64,000 nt of DNA, taken from assembly GCA_010015675.1 (NCBI GenBank), contig ML976990.1, forward strand, positions 331,327 to 395,326, read 5' to 3'. This document shows, in pieces, positions 1 to 11,638 of the stretch. The notes under the pieces are model-generated. The model did not search any database. It saw only the letters and a program-made list of their open reading frames with translations, and was not told the DNA's origin. The stretch is from Byssothecium circinans (Eukaryota; Ascomycota; Dothideomycetes; Pleosporales; Massarinaceae). A program made the position numbers and the translations under genes. Position 1 is the first letter of the stretch. Every line of letters starts with the position of its first letter.

Positions 1-46
1 ACTCTAGGGAGTTGATTTCTTCAATTGCAGCGTTAATCGGATCCAT
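1..46 (-). mobile_element. 5' end of a pogo/Fot-type transposase, cut by the window edge
   Basis: On the minus strand an ATG at 46 opens 15 codons reading MDPINAAIEEINSLE. Proteins that start with MDPI-x-x-A-I-E-x-I-x-S-L-E are usual for the psq-type helix-turn-helix of fungal pogo/Fot DDE transposases; the rest lies outside the window. Just upstream of this ATG, at 95-105 and 112-122, the 11-mer TGCGCATCACG occurs twice as a direct repeat, as expected for subterminal transposase-binding repeats near an element end. If so, the element ends around 120-140, less than 100 bp before the QNS1 start codon. The family call rests on 15 residues and on recalled resemblance; the element boundary is inference. 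Confidence 0.5.
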
Positions 47-94
47 ACTGGTGTAGTTATGAGGTTGTGAAGATTGTGGTGTTTTAGTGTGGGG

Positions 95-122
95 TGCGCA
101 TCACGCGAACCTGCGCATCACG
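95..122. repeat. Two direct copies of TGCGCATCACG
   Basis: Exact 11-bp copies at 95-105 and 112-122, 17 bp apart, in the spacer between the transposase start and QNS1. They may be subterminal repeats of the edge transposon or an upstream element of QNS1. The repeat is seen directly; the role is inferred. Confidence 0.6.
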
Positions 123-220
123 TAAGCCACTACGTTAGCGCCCACACCTTTTTGTGCGCCCTGCGCCCAGAGATAGTGGTAGCTGTAATTCCTAATAAAG
201 CAGCCCTTTGACCGCCCACC

Positions 221-2749
221 ATGACGAGGCTGGCGAAGGTCGCCGTCTGCTCTCTCAATCAATGGGTCCTCGATTGGTATGGCAATTATGAGCGCATCCG
301 GACGTCCATAGTAGATGCCTTAAAACAGGGAGCCAAGCTGCGTGTAGGAGTAAGAATGCCACTGCACGAACTACATATGATACATACACTGACCACACTT
401 CCATAGCCGGAGCTGGAACTTTGCGGTTACGGGTTGCTCGACCACTTTCTAGAGAACGACGTGTATGACCACGCACTTGAGTTTATAGCCAGGATACTCA
501 GTGACAAAGAGCTCCATGGTATTGTCATTGATCTCGGTGCCCCCATCTCGCACAATAGTCTGCGGTACAACTGCAGAGTCCTTATGCTCAATGGCCGCAT
601 CATTCTCATCGTAAGTAACGACAGCCTACAGAATGACACACACTGACTTTATCCCAACGTGAAGAGGCCTAAGCTCTCACTCGCAAACGATGGGAATTAT
701 AGAGGTTAGCAATGCCAATGGTCGAAATGCATGAGAGGCAGACACTGACTTTTTGCTAACCTTTAGAATCCCGATATTTCACACCCTGGAAATCGACGAG
801 GCATGTCGAGCAATTCCTACTTCCACCGGGAAAGTTGAGGGACCTTCAAGGAGCACGCACAGTCCCCATCGGCGATGCCTTGATTCGATTCGACGACACG
901 CTTCTAGGGGTAGAAACGTGCGAAGAGCTATTCACACCCATGGCTCCACACATTGAAATGGGTTTATGTGGCGCTGAGATATTCTCAAATGCCTCTGGCT
1001 CTCACGCCACTTTACACAAGCTTCACACTCGGTACGTTTAACTTTTATTATAGCTACAAACGGAACCAAAATTCGCTGACTTGACATAGACTGGACCTCA
1101 TTTTAGGTGCCACAAACAAGTCCAAAGGCGTCTAGTAAGAATGCTACCGCAAAAACTGCATCTAAGGCATTCACTGACTCGGTACTTCAACTGTAGCCTT
1201 TATAGTAACCAATCCGGCTGCGACGGAGACCGACTTTACTTTGACGCGAGTGCCATGATCATTCAAAATGGCAAGGTTATCAAACTGGGCTCGCAATTTT
1301 CCCTGAAGGACGTCGAAACACTGACCGCGGTCGTCGATCTCGACCAAGTACGGAGCGAACGCTACGCTCCTTCGAGAGGACTACAAGCCACCGCCTGCCC
1401 ACCTTACCCTATCATTGACATCGACTTCGGTCTTTCTTCAGCCGACTTAGTTGCAGACCCAGAGATCATACCCAAGTTCCTTGGCGAGGAAGAGGAGATC
1501 GGTTTGTTAGGCGGAGCGTGGTTGTTCGACTATCTCAGGAGGTCGGGCGCAGCTGGATTCCTGATCCCGCTTTCGGGGGGCCTGGACAGCTGCAGTACGG
1601 CGATGCTAGTGTTTTCCATGTGTCGAATGGTCTGTGATGCCATAAAAGATGGGAACGAAACTGTCATCGCAGATGTCAGAAGGATTGCGGGACCTTATGG
1701 TTCCAAGAACGAGTGGTTGCCAAAATCGCCTGAGGAACTCTGCTCACGTATTCTTCATACCGTTTACATGGGCATGTCCAAACGTAAGCAACACCAGTGT
1801 ACAAACTGCCGTGAGACATACACTGACTTCGTATAACGTTTAGAGTCCAGCGCAGAAACTAGAGGAAGAGCTAATAGGCTCAGTCAAGCCATTGGTTCTC
1901 ACCACATCGACCTCGACATAGATGAGATTTACCATGCGCAGCGAAACTTGATTGTCAACACAACAGGCTATACCCCTAACTTCAGGTCTGAAGGGGGAAC
2001 CGAAACCGATAATCTAGCCTTGCAGAACATACAAGCGAGGATTCGGATGGTAACCGCCTACTCGTATGCCCAGACGTTGCCTTCCATTCGCAAGCGGCGA
2101 GGCGGAGGTGGCCTTTTGGTGCTGGGATCTTCAAACGTAGATGAAGTCTTGTATGGCTACTAGTAAGTTCTGTTCTACGAAATAGACATGAGATACACGC
2201 TGACTCAATTTTCACAGCACCAAGTACGATGCCAGCTCTGCCGATATCAATCCAATCGGTTCAATCAGCAAGACCGATCTGAAGAAATTCCTGACCTGGG
2301 CAGGTCAGGCATGGGACATTCCCATCCTAGAAGAATTCCTGAACGCGACTCCTACAGCAGAGCTAGAACCGCTGACCTCCACCTACGTCCAGTCGGACGA
2401 AGCTGACATGCAGTTAACGTACGATGAGCTTTCGGCGTTCGGAACTCTCCGCAAGGTCGACAGGCTAGGTCCCTTCGGATGCTTTCAGCGCCTGTGTCTG
2501 GATTGGAGCACCAAGATGTCGCCATCAGAAGTCGCAGCGAAGACTAAGCGGTTTTTCAGCGCCCACTATAGGAATCGCCACAAGACTACCACATTGACAC
2601 CGTCTCTGTTTGCCTGTCAGTATAGCCCAGACGACAACCGGTTTGATATGAGACCGTTTCTGTATCCACCGCAAGCCCATGGGTACGAATTCGAACTCAT
2701 AGATGCCGAGGTCGAGAGGTTGGAGAAGAAGAAAGTAGAGGGTAAGTGA
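221..2749 (+). CDS. QNS1: Glutamine-dependent NAD(+) synthetase
   Basis: Makes NAD from deamido-NAD, ATP and glutamine, the last step of NAD synthesis. Eight exons: 221-349, 407-610, 665-704, 767-1031, 1090-1134, 1197-1783, 1844-2162, 2218-2749; joined they give about 706 residues, close to yeast Qns1 (714). The N-terminal half is a nitrilase-type glutaminase with the Glu-Lys-Cys triad in GPELELCGYG, IRPKLSLAND and ETCEELFTP. The C-terminal half is an ATP-pyrophosphatase with the P-loop LSGGLDSCSTA, then SEGGTETDNLALQN and SSNVDEVLYGYYTKYDASSAD. All seven introns are 54-63 nt with a CTGAC branch site. The start is the first ATG in frame with conserved TRLAKVAVCSLNQW. A donor-like GGTAAGTGAG overlaps the last codons, so a further intron and a different C-terminus (EGFKDA, stop near 2823) are possible. 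Confidence 0.93.
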
Positions 2750-3639
2750 GGGGATGGAGAGTGGATGGGGGATGCTGGACTGCGATTCGCTTCTACTCGG
2801 GTTCAGGATTCAAAGATGCATAGCGTGGTGTCGAACGTCTGGTGCGGATACGGAGTGCGATGTGTTTTGAGAACATGGGCCGCATAGCCGTATAATTTAG
2901 AATCCCCCCTCTGCTCAGATACATGCATATGGACCTGGTTTGAAGAAAACTATAGGAAATGAATACTTACAACGACTGTCTTGACTTCAACCTCAGCCGT
3001 GATTTACCGCTGTTCGAAATTGTCTCCTGTCATTGACTACTTTATGACCTCAACGTCTGCAAAGATCCTGATCGTAGGCGCCCGATCTTTAAACTTGAAA
3101 AACTTATCCCAAAGACTGTTTTCACACGTAAATTAATATGTGAGCATGCCATCACGATCAGTCGACGGAGCACATGATACTAGAAAGGAGGTAATTGGGG
3201 GAACGGGTGTGTTAAGTGCGATTGGCTAGTATGGACCATATAACGAGTACACTCTTGCGAGAACAAATGGCATGTGATGCGAACAGTACTTTGAAACATG
3301 CCTCCGCCGATCCAGCGAACAGCACGAGACTAACGCGTCCGTCACGCCTTGGTGTTGTTTACCTATTTGCGAAGCAGAAATAGAAATGATCATGAAGATG
3401 AAAATATCACAATCGCACAAGGAGACGGGGAATATTTGGTCTGAACTTTTGATTTCATTGCATGACTGGTAGAAAGCCGTTCTACTTATTTACCTTGACG
3501 CCGGAACCGGTAACCGCAAGGTAGACCATCGTCTGACCTGATGCATATGCCGAGATTCGTTCTCAACGCACACATCAATACGGTTGTGTTGCAGACAGAC
3601 GCACACAGATGCTTATACCATAAAAACACCATCAACAAC
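2750..3639. other. Intergenic, convergent 3' flanks
   Basis: Lies between the 3' ends of QNS1 (plus) and RPL7 (minus), so it should hold both 3' UTRs. I see no conserved coding sequence, tRNA or repeat. Confidence 0.6.
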
Positions 3640-4564
3640 TTAGTTCATCGACTTGATGAGTCCGTTGATGAATTGTTCCCGGTTGCCAAGATCGCCGCCC
3701 TCAATGAAGTGCTTGAACTTGCGGGGACGGAAGCCTCCGGTGGGGTTGGAAAGCTTGAAGGGCCAGAGGAAGTTGGAGGCCTGCTTGAAGTTGGGGCCGA
3801 CGGTGTAGATCTCGTGGATGAGGTCCTCGATGCAGACGATGCCGAACTGACCAAGGTTGGCCTCAATGATCTCGTTGTCGGAGATGGGGATGCGCTGCTT
3901 GTTGACCTTGCCATACCCGCGCTTGTAGATGAGTTCGCGAACGGTCTTGTGGTTAGGGTATCCGTAGGCGACGAAGGGTTCGACGATCTTCAGCATCTCC
4001 GAGGTAGCCTTGGTCAGCTTGACGAAGACGCCATTGTTGATCTGGAGGAGACGGAGTAGCTGGAGGGTCTTGCGCTTCTTGGGGTCAATCTTGTTGATAC
4101 TGCGTGGAATTAGTACGCTGAAGATGCGATACGAGATTGTCGCGGTGGACTCACCCCTTGATGCGGACGACGAAGACCAGCTTGGGCTCGGCGGGGACGT
4201 AGAACGAGTCGTTCTGTTTAGCAGTACGCTTCGCCTCAATCACATCGCGCTCGGCCTTGCGGTACTCCTCTGTGTACTTCTGGGCACGCTCGAAGATGAC
4301 GGATCGCTTCTTCTTGTTGGCCTAAGACAGTCTTAGCCAACATGATACTCCTAACTGCAACGCAGATTACGGGAGATTGTTATCACACCTCTCGCTTCTT
4401 CTTCAATTCGGCGGCGCGCGACTCGTTGGACTTTTCGGCGGCCTTCTGCTTCTTCAAGATCGACTCGGGGACCGCGATCTGGTTCTTGGTGGGGACGCTG
4501 GGGCATGTCAGTATGAAGTTGAAGGGAACATAGCGATCGTCTTGTCTTACGTGGAGCCGGCCAT
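3640..4564 (-). CDS. RPL7: 60S ribosomal protein L7 (uL30)
   Basis: Structural protein of the cytosolic large ribosomal subunit. Four exons on the minus strand: 4551-4564, 4389-4497, 4155-4321, 3640-4099, giving 249 residues (yeast Rpl7 is 244). The first exon is only 14 nt (MAGST). Family landmarks are the basic N-terminus, [17 protein letters not shown], the run from [17 protein letters not shown] to [22 protein letters not shown] and the C-terminal [19 protein letters not shown]. Introns are 53-67 nt, too short to carry the box C/D snoRNAs found in yeast RPL7 introns. The intron after exon 2 has the unusual donor GTGTGA. It is divergent from the tRNA methyltransferase gene at 4895, with a 330 bp shared promoter. 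Confidence 0.95.
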
Positions 4565-4894
4565 TATGCTGGTGGATAGTATTGAAACGACGGGTGTCGG
4601 TGTCGGTGTCGGTGTCGGTCGATGTATGGGAGGCTGGAGGTGAGAGTGAAAGTGTGTGGTGACCTGGATCGGCTGCAAAATCAATGTGCGCGCTCGGACC
4701 CTGCCAAGATTTGGCTCAACGCTACTAATCGAGCTTCCCCGCCAATCAAGTCCGCCTCGACGCAGAGCTACTGAACTTTTCTTGCCTTCACTCTTGCACC
4801 TGCTTTCTCTTTCCTGTACTTGGTCAAGCCTATCGGGCACTCTCAAATCCTACCGACGTTGTCGCAGCACCAAGACATCCATAAATCGGCGGCA
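4565..4894. promoter_or_regulatory. Shared divergent promoter of RPL7 and NCL1
   Basis: A 330 bp spacer between two divergent start codons (4564 minus, 4895 plus). It contains a short GTGTCG tandem repeat at about 4593-4619, just upstream of the RPL7 start. No TATA box is clear. Co-expression of the two translation genes from this spacer is an inference. Confidence 0.5.
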
Positions 4895-7423
4895 ATGGCA
4901 CGAGGACGGGGAGGAGCGCGTGGTGGTGGGCGCAAACCATTCCATAAAGGTAAGAACAATCGCAGCGGAGGCAGAGATGTGAGGACCGAGTCTTGGTCGG
5001 ATATCAAGCGGGAGAATGAGACGTTCAAAAGCTACTATGAGCTTGGCGGGTTTTTGGAACCGGAGGAGTTCAAAGAGATGTGGGAGAGACTGGCGAAGGA
5101 CTTGCCGAACAGCTTCCGCTTTACTGGAACCAAAGCAGAGGCACTGGCGGTACGCAAGATCTTAATCGAGCGCTATATCCCGGCTATCACTGCCATGAAA
5201 TTCGAGGGCCAGCCAGTCGAGCCACCCAGACCTGTCAAAGCCTTCGCCGACGACCTTGTTTGGGACATGAAGACCGACAAGAAGATTGTACGCCGACATG
5301 CACCGTTTGCAGACTTCCAGAAGTTCCTCGTCACGGAAGCCGCTTCGGGAAACATCAGCCGACAAGAGGTGGTGAGCATGATCCCGCCGCATTTCCTGGC
5401 CGTCAAGCCAGGGATGGTCGTGCTGGACATGTGCGCTGCGCCTGGCAGCAAAACGGCGCAATTGGCTGAGATGATACACGGAGATGAGGAAGAGAGGGTC
5501 CGGAAGGCGGCGAATGGAGAGTCGCCGAACTCTAACGATGGTGGTGACTATAGTGACGACGGCAGGTCTACGGGCTTGTTGATCGCGAATGACACCGACT
5601 ACAAGCGCGCAGGCATGTTGGTACACCAGGTGAAGCGACTCAATTTCCCCAACCTCATTGTCACTCAGCACGACGCCTCAATCTACCCCTCAATCGAGCT
5701 GCCGACTAAGGAAGGAGAGAAGAAGCAATACCTCAAATTTGACCGCATCTTGGCTGACGTGCCTTGCTCTGGCGATGGTACAGCGCGCAAGAACCCCGGT
5801 GTGTGGTCGAAGTGGACGCCCAAGGATGGTCTCGGCTTGCACAACCTACAACTGCGAATTCTCTTCCGTGGCATACAGATGCTCAAGAAGGGCGGACGCC
5901 TAGTGTACTCAACTTGTAGCATGAACCCGACCGAGAACGAAGCTGTGGTTGCGGCTGCCATCAAAGCCTGCGGCGGCGTTTCTAAAGTGCAACTTGTTGA
6001 TTGCCATCGTCAGCTCCCCAACTTGAAGCGAAAGCCCGGTCTCAATACGTGGAAAGTCATGGACACTTCTTATGCGCTTGGAACCAAAGAACCAGCCTAC
6101 CACATGTTCACTAGCTGGGATAATTTTGCTAAGACCAAATTCAAATACGACCACTCGGACCAACCTAGGCAGTTCTCCAACAAGATAGTCCCCGAATGTT
6201 TTCCTCCAGTCGCAGCGTCTGAAGCGGAACGCATACCGCTCGAGCGCTGCGTTCGCGTGTACCCGCATATGCAAGATACTGGAGCTTTCTTCATCGCCGT
6301 TCTGGAGAAGATAGATGATGTCAAGGTTTCACAGATCCGGAGCTCTAACAACGAGGAAGACCTCAAACTAGCATGGGCTGCGTCTCAGTTTGGTGCAACA
6401 AGCGAAGTCGAGTCAGCCGATAAGTCGAACGGTGAAGCCGCAAGTGGAGAATCATCACACTTAAAGCGAAAACTAGAGGAGAAAGGTGATGATGTGGATA
6501 CCGGAAAACGAGTGAGGGTGGAGGATGCCCTCGCTGAACCTGTAGCGTCTAGTGTGCAACACTTGCCAAAGCCTGCGACCAACGGTTCAACTCCGCAACC
6601 CGCTCCAGTCAAGTTCAACTCCGAGCAGCAGACCCAGAACAAGGAATATTTTGAATATCTTCCCGCAGATGATCCCAATATCACCAAACTCCTGGACTTC
6701 TTTGGGATCTCCGATCGCTTCCCGCGCGATCGCTTTATGGTCAAGAACAAGGAGGGCCTCCCGCTCAACAAGGTTTACTACACATCCGCGCTCGCCAAGT
6801 CTATCATCAACCAAAACAAATACCGCGGTATGAAATTCGTCCATTGTGGTGTAATCATGTTCGTCGCGCATAAGGCCAGCAAAGATCGGGAACTGGCCGC
6901 GCCCTGGCGTCTGCAGAACGAGGGTATTCGCATCCTAGAGCCGTGGGCGAACAAGCGCATCGTACACTGCACTTCCAAGGCCACCCTCTACAAACTGCTT
7001 ATTGAGATGTTCCCAATTCTCCCCAAGGATGGAGCCCATAACATTGGTGAAGTTGGCGATCAGCTCCTGCAGATGGACATCGGATGCACCTTCGTGCGCA
7101 TCGAGCAGAGCGAGGGTGAAGATGGCTTTCCGTTCCGCATGGTGCTGCCGCTGTGGAGGCACCCGGGCAGCGCCAACCTGATGGTCGACAAGGATGACCG
7201 TAAGGCCATGCTGCTGCGCTTCTTCAATGAAAAGAACCCGACCATCATCAACCACGTGGCGGACAAGGCTAAGGCGAAAGCGGAAGAGGAGGCCAAGAAG
7301 GAAGAGGAAGAGGACCAGACGATGGAGGATGCTACCGCAGAGGCCGTCGAGGGTGAGGGTGACGGTGACAGTGATGAAGGTGCGAAGGTGAATGAGGGTG
7401 TTGAGATGGTAGTCGATGCTTAG
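4895..7423 (+). CDS. NCL1: tRNA (cytosine-5-)-methyltransferase, NSUN2/Trm4 family
   Basis: Single-exon gene, 842 residues, for the SAM-dependent RNA m5C methyltransferase that modifies several cytosines in tRNAs. A glycine- and arginine-rich N-terminus is followed by the Rossmann core: GMVVLDMCAAPGSKTAQL binds SAM, FDRILADVPCSGDGTARK holds the PCSG catalytic-release motif, and LVYSTCSMNPTENEAVV holds the nucleophilic TC motif. Both cysteines of the NSUN family are present. The C-terminal third is the family-specific domain and ends in a strongly acidic/Lys-Glu tail. It is longer than yeast Ncl1 (684), mainly from an insert near 6380-6600 and the tail. An in-frame ATG at 4820 exists, but the start at 4895 gives the usual MARGRGGARGGGRK terminus. 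Confidence 0.93.
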   Translation: MARGRGGARGGGRKPFHKGKNNRSGGRDVRTESWSDIKRENETFKSYYELGGFLEPEEFKEMWERLAKDLPNSFRFTGTKAEALAVRKILIERYIPAITAMKFEGQPVEPPRPVKAFADDLVWDMKTDKKIVRRHAPFADFQKFLVTEAASGNISRQEVVSMIPPHFLAVKPGMVVLDMCAAPGSKTAQLAEMIHGDEEERVRKAANGESPNSNDGGDYSDDGRSTGLLIANDTDYKRAGMLVHQVKRLNFPNLIVTQHDASIYPSIELPTKEGEKKQYLKFDRILADVPCSGDGTARKNPGVWSKWTPKDGLGLHNLQLRILFRGIQMLKKGGRLVYSTCSMNPTENEAVVAAAIKACGGVSKVQLVDCHRQLPNLKRKPGLNTWKVMDTSYALGTKEPAYHMFTSWDNFAKTKFKYDHSDQPRQFSNKIVPECFPPVAASEAERIPLERCVRVYPHMQDTGAFFIAVLEKIDDVKVSQIRSSNNEEDLKLAWAASQFGATSEVESADKSNGEAASGESSHLKRKLEEKGDDVDTGKRVRVEDALAEPVASSVQHLPKPATNGSTPQPAPVKFNSEQQTQNKEYFEYLPADDPNITKLLDFFGISDRFPRDRFMVKNKEGLPLNKVYYTSALAKSIINQNKYRGMKFVHCGVIMFVAHKASKDRELAAPWRLQNEGIRILEPWANKRIVHCTSKATLYKLLIEMFPILPKDGAHNIGEVGDQLLQMDIGCTFVRIEQSEGEDGFPFRMVLPLWRHPGSANLMVDKDDRKAMLLRFFNEKNPTIINHVADKAKAKAEEEAKKEEEEDQTMEDATAEAVEGEGDGDSDEGAKVNEGVEMVVDA

Positions 7424-8355
7424 AGCTTATTTCACGGATTGGTCCCTTGCTAGCATCCATGAGCATGGTTTCTATACCTGGCGCCATCTCAATAGATGGT
7501 CTGACCGTCTGTGTGTATGAGTGTGTGACGGAGTCGGGCGTTGGTTGGGCTTGTGTCATCGGCATACGGCGTTGAGCCTGGCATACATACATGCATGGGG
7601 AAAAGATACCTCCACTTTAACGAGATGATACTTGCTAAAAAGCCAAACTTTCTATCTGCAAACGTGACCGAAGTGACGACGCACTGATACACTTTCCGTT
7701 TATGGCCATGTCTATAAAACGTAGTCTGATTTTCTCCTTCGAGGCTCAACATCTATTCCTTAATACTATCCCGTCTGTATGATTCTGTACCTTCTACCTT
7801 GAAGGGGAAAAAATCCCTGTTCGGGTTTTCAACACACCAACGTTAGCCTGCCTCGTTGATCCATTATTGAAAAGGTGGATTAGACAAAGTCAATAAACCC
7901 TCTCCCATGGCGCGATAGAATGTCTCAATATCTAGTAATATTGGTTGGGGACGGGTATATATAAAGCAGCTCCACTAACGTGAAAAGGTTCTAGACTAGG
8001 CAAAACAAGACAAAACAAAACAAAACAACAACGCCCCACAACATGCAGCATGAAACGTACTCATTAAGCATAGCATAAGCAGCACATCGGATCTTCGAAT
8101 TCACCTCTATTCTTCAAACTCCACACAAAGTCTCTCCCCCAAACCCCCCAACCCCCCACTCATTCATGTAATAAGGTCTGCTGCTGCTGTGAAATGAGTG
8201 AAGAGACCATCTAGACGGTATACCCACCTCTTGAGAGAAACTCCGGTTGAGGGTCTGGTAAGAACGCCCACGCCCACGGCCATGCCTTGCAAACGAACAT
8301 GCCAAAATATCAAATATCCAATGCAACCCCCTACCCAATATGCCAAATCCAGCAT
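7424..8355. other. Intergenic, convergent 3' flanks
   Basis: Between the NCL1 stop and the kinesin stop. Contains an A/C-rich run of AAAAC units near 8000-8030 and a C-rich run near 8138-8160. No supported coding sequence. Confidence 0.6.
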
Positions 8356-11300
8356 CTACCGCTGATTGAAAAACCAACTCGTCCTCTTCCCACCACCCTG
8401 CTGCCCCGCCTCCTGCGCCTGCAACTGTCCTAGGACCGGCAGTGCGGGACCATCCTGCACATTCCCGCCACCACCGCCTCCACGCAGGGGCTTCGCAATG
8501 CGCGAACCAACGGCGTTTCCGAACGCGAAGGAAGCGCCTGACGTAGGCGATCCAAGACCGCGGGTGGAGCCCTGCTTTGCGGCTTCGAGGCGCTCTTTGA
8601 CGGCCGTGAGTTGGGCTTCGAATCTATTTTCGGTGAGGTTAACAGATGTCCAACCCTCTTGAGGTTCAGAGAAAGAGATTGAAAGAGATGGATGAGCTTT
8701 TGTTGGAGAAGAGTTTTTGAGTTTGATAGGAGATGACGATGACTTCTTTAATTTCGATGGAGAAGTAGATGGGGAGGGTTGGAGAGAAGGTATGAAAGAG
8801 GGTCTGTACCGATGATTCGCTGCCGTCAATTTCTCCTGGCTGTCTTGGAGCAGTTGCTCGAGCGACTGGATGCGCTCGTTTCGCGCAATGAGTTTGCGCT
8901 CTGCAATTGCGACTTCCTTCTTGAGGCTGGAGTTTTGTTCGACGAGCTGGCGCTGGACGACGGTGAGCTGCTCGAGATTGCGCTCGAGGAACATCATCTT
9001 CTTTTGCTGGGCCCGGTTGTTGGATGTCCGGAGGACGTTGTTGTATTGCTCCCGCGTCTCATCGAGGGAGATTTCCAGTTCGACGACCTTGGTAATGGTT
9101 AGTCTAGTTTTCTTTTGTGAAGCTTGGTTTGGGGTCAGGGGAGGTGTCAGGCAAACTTACACGTTCACAACGGTTCTGTAGGTCCCTCATCAAGCTCTTT
9201 TTCATGTTGTCGAACTCGCTGATTTGTTGTTGCACCGTCTTACCATTGATGCCGTTGGCAACACCGTTAGCAATGGCGCCGCTCTTGATGCGCTGTTGTA
9301 AGCCCTCAATCTCGGCCTTGAGCTTGTTGTTCTCTTCGGTCTTGCGGGTTAGATCTTGCTTGAGCTCCTCAGCAGCTTCAATGTTGCCTTCTTGTCGTGC
9401 ACCGTAGGCATCTTTCAATGAGGCCTTCACCTCCTCAATGTCGGCATCCAAAAGATTGCGCTCTAGGAGTTCCTCGTACTGCTGCTGCAACTCAGAAACG
9501 CGCGCCTCCAGTGCTTCCCGTCGTCGGTTGTGGGATGCGTCTTCCTCGTTTCGGGCTGCTAGGGAGAGCTCTGCTTGCCGCACAATGCCCTGGGTCTCCT
9601 GTAGCCTCTCGCGGAGCTCCCGTAGTGCGTCAGGTGCGACAGCCTCACCCGAAGAGGCCATTTCGTGCAGGGTTTCCAGCTCTTCAATAATCTTCCGGAT
9701 CGAGCGCTCATTGTCGCTGAACACTTCTCCTCCAAGGTCAAACCCTGCCATCATCTGTGCCATAGCCTCGGCCTTCTTTTTCTTCTTCTCGTCCAGTGCT
9801 GCGCTAGTCTCCTTAGCGTTCATACGGGCGTCTAGAAGTTGTTGCTTGACATCGTCTAGTTCGGCGGTAAGTTCTGAGTTGGCCTCTTTGAGACCATCCA
9901 TGGTAATGAGAGCCTCCTTGCCCTCGAAGTTGATCTTTTCGACTTGCATCTTAAGCTCATTAAGTTCGGTCGTCATCCGCTCGTTGTCTTTGTTTGACTT
10001 TGAATCTCGCTCCCTGAAGTACTGCAGCTCTTCCTTCGTAGTCTTCAGCTGATCCTCAATTTTGGAGAGCTGCGTTTCCCTCTCCGCAACCTGGTCTTGA
10101 AGCTCATTTTCTCTCCGCAAGAACTCGTCCTTCTCATCTTTTTCCAGAGGTATGCTAGGTGTTCCTGCTCGATCAAGGTCCATCCTAGAATCTGGTCTTG
10201 AAGGCGTCTCCGGGCTTTTCGCAGCATCCAATCTAAGTGCGCGTGGTGTCGAGGGCGCCTTCCTTGCTCCAGTCACACCGGCTTCCAACGCTGGCGTCCA
10301 ACTCTCCTTTGGCACACTTTCTCCATTTCGCCAGATGGTAACTTCGCCTTCCAAGGAAGCAATGTACTGCTCGAATGTGGTGATTTGTCCTTGTGCCTTC
10401 TTGAGCATTGCCTTGAGCTCCGTGGGGCTGAGTTCTGCATTGACCTTGGCCTTGTTCTTGATCGACTTTGCGCGCATACCGAATCGCAGTGTACCCACTG
10501 TTTCGACATCGTTGTAGCTGCTGGGCGAGCAGTTGATAATCAGCGTTGTCCGCGAATTACCGCCTAGCGATTCTTGCAGGATTCGTGTGAGCTTCGAGTC
10601 TCTGTACGGAATATGTGAGGATTTGCCATCGGTAAGAGCGTTGATGACCATGCCGAGCGCACTCAAACTCTTGTTGATCTTCTTCGCTTCCTCCAGTGTC
10701 TGACCGCTTGCACCTGTTTTTCCGACTTTTTCTGAACCGGCCAAATCAACCATGAAAAGCTGTCCGGTCTTTTGCGAGCCGGTTTCGGTGTTCTTCTGTG
10801 AAACGGTGATGACGAAAATGGAATGCGACCGTGATGACTCTGCATTCATGTTTGTTGCCGCCACCGCTCTTGCCTCTCCACCTCTTCGCATGACCTCGTA
10901 GACTTCTTCCACGGATGCAACATAGACCTCCAGCAAGCCCTTTACGTAGACACCCTTGTTCTTCTCCTCATGTACCGGTAGATTGTCATGTTGTGGCACC
11001 AGCAGATCTCGAATGCGCTCCATGTAGATTTCCATATAGCTGACCCGGACGGTGTATTCAATGGAGCTCGGTGAGGCCATGATGCTCGCAAAGATTTGCT
11101 CAACGATGCGCGGAATGATGCCCTTGCCTTCCTCGTCGTCGATGCTAGTTCCCATCATAGTGTACGACTTTCCCGCACCAGTCTGACCGTACGCAAACAC
11201 AGTGCCGTTGTAACCATTCAGGATATCGTCGACAGTTGGCCGGATCGAGTAGTCGAACACATCGTTTTGACGTGAAGTCATGTCGAACACGCGGTCGAAG

Positions 11301-11638
11301 GTGAAGGACCCGGAGGCCTCTTTCGACTGTAGTACGCATGATGGTCAGCAAGCGGTGTACTTGTGCGGCTCAGAGTGTTGAACGATAGCCGACATACCTG
11401 TATCGTACATGTGTCATCGTCCTTGAACTCTACTATAGGCTCTCCGCCGCTGGCGATTTCGACCTTGTTCTGCGGACGGAACCGCGCCACCACTGCATTT
11501 GTTGTCAGTTATCTGCACCCGTACCCTCATGCTCCACCCCATGCAAAATCGCATAGCGCACCTTTTATGGTATTGGAACTGCAGAAGTTAGTTTAGATGC
11601 CTCTTCCGTATGACTCCCGCGGGTCCCACTTACGACAT
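8356..11638 (-). CDS. Conventional kinesin (kinesin-1) heavy chain
   Basis: Plus-end-directed microtubule motor for vesicle transport and hyphal growth. Five exons on the minus strand: 11634-11638, 11562-11578, 11398-11492, 9161-11326, 8356-9087; about 1004 residues. The first two exons are 5 and 17 nt, and only their joining restores the canonical MSSNTIKVVARFRPQN start. The motor domain shows the P-loop AYGQTGAGKSYTMMG, switch I NMNAESSRSHS, switch II VDLAGSEKVGKTG and HIPYRDSKLTRILQESLGG. The neck and long coiled-coil stalk follow, with the fungal kinesin-1 segment NRCERVVELEISLDETR spanning the last splice. The globular tail is Ser/Lys-rich and ends at WFFNQR. No internal stop or frameshift is seen. 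Confidence 0.95.

Noticed and set aside
3541..4059. 172-codon plus-strand frame opposite RPL7
   Set aside because: Antisense shadow of a highly conserved ribosomal protein exon.
4322..4550. Search for snoRNA in RPL7 introns
   Set aside because: Introns are only 53-67 nt and lack convincing C/D boxes.
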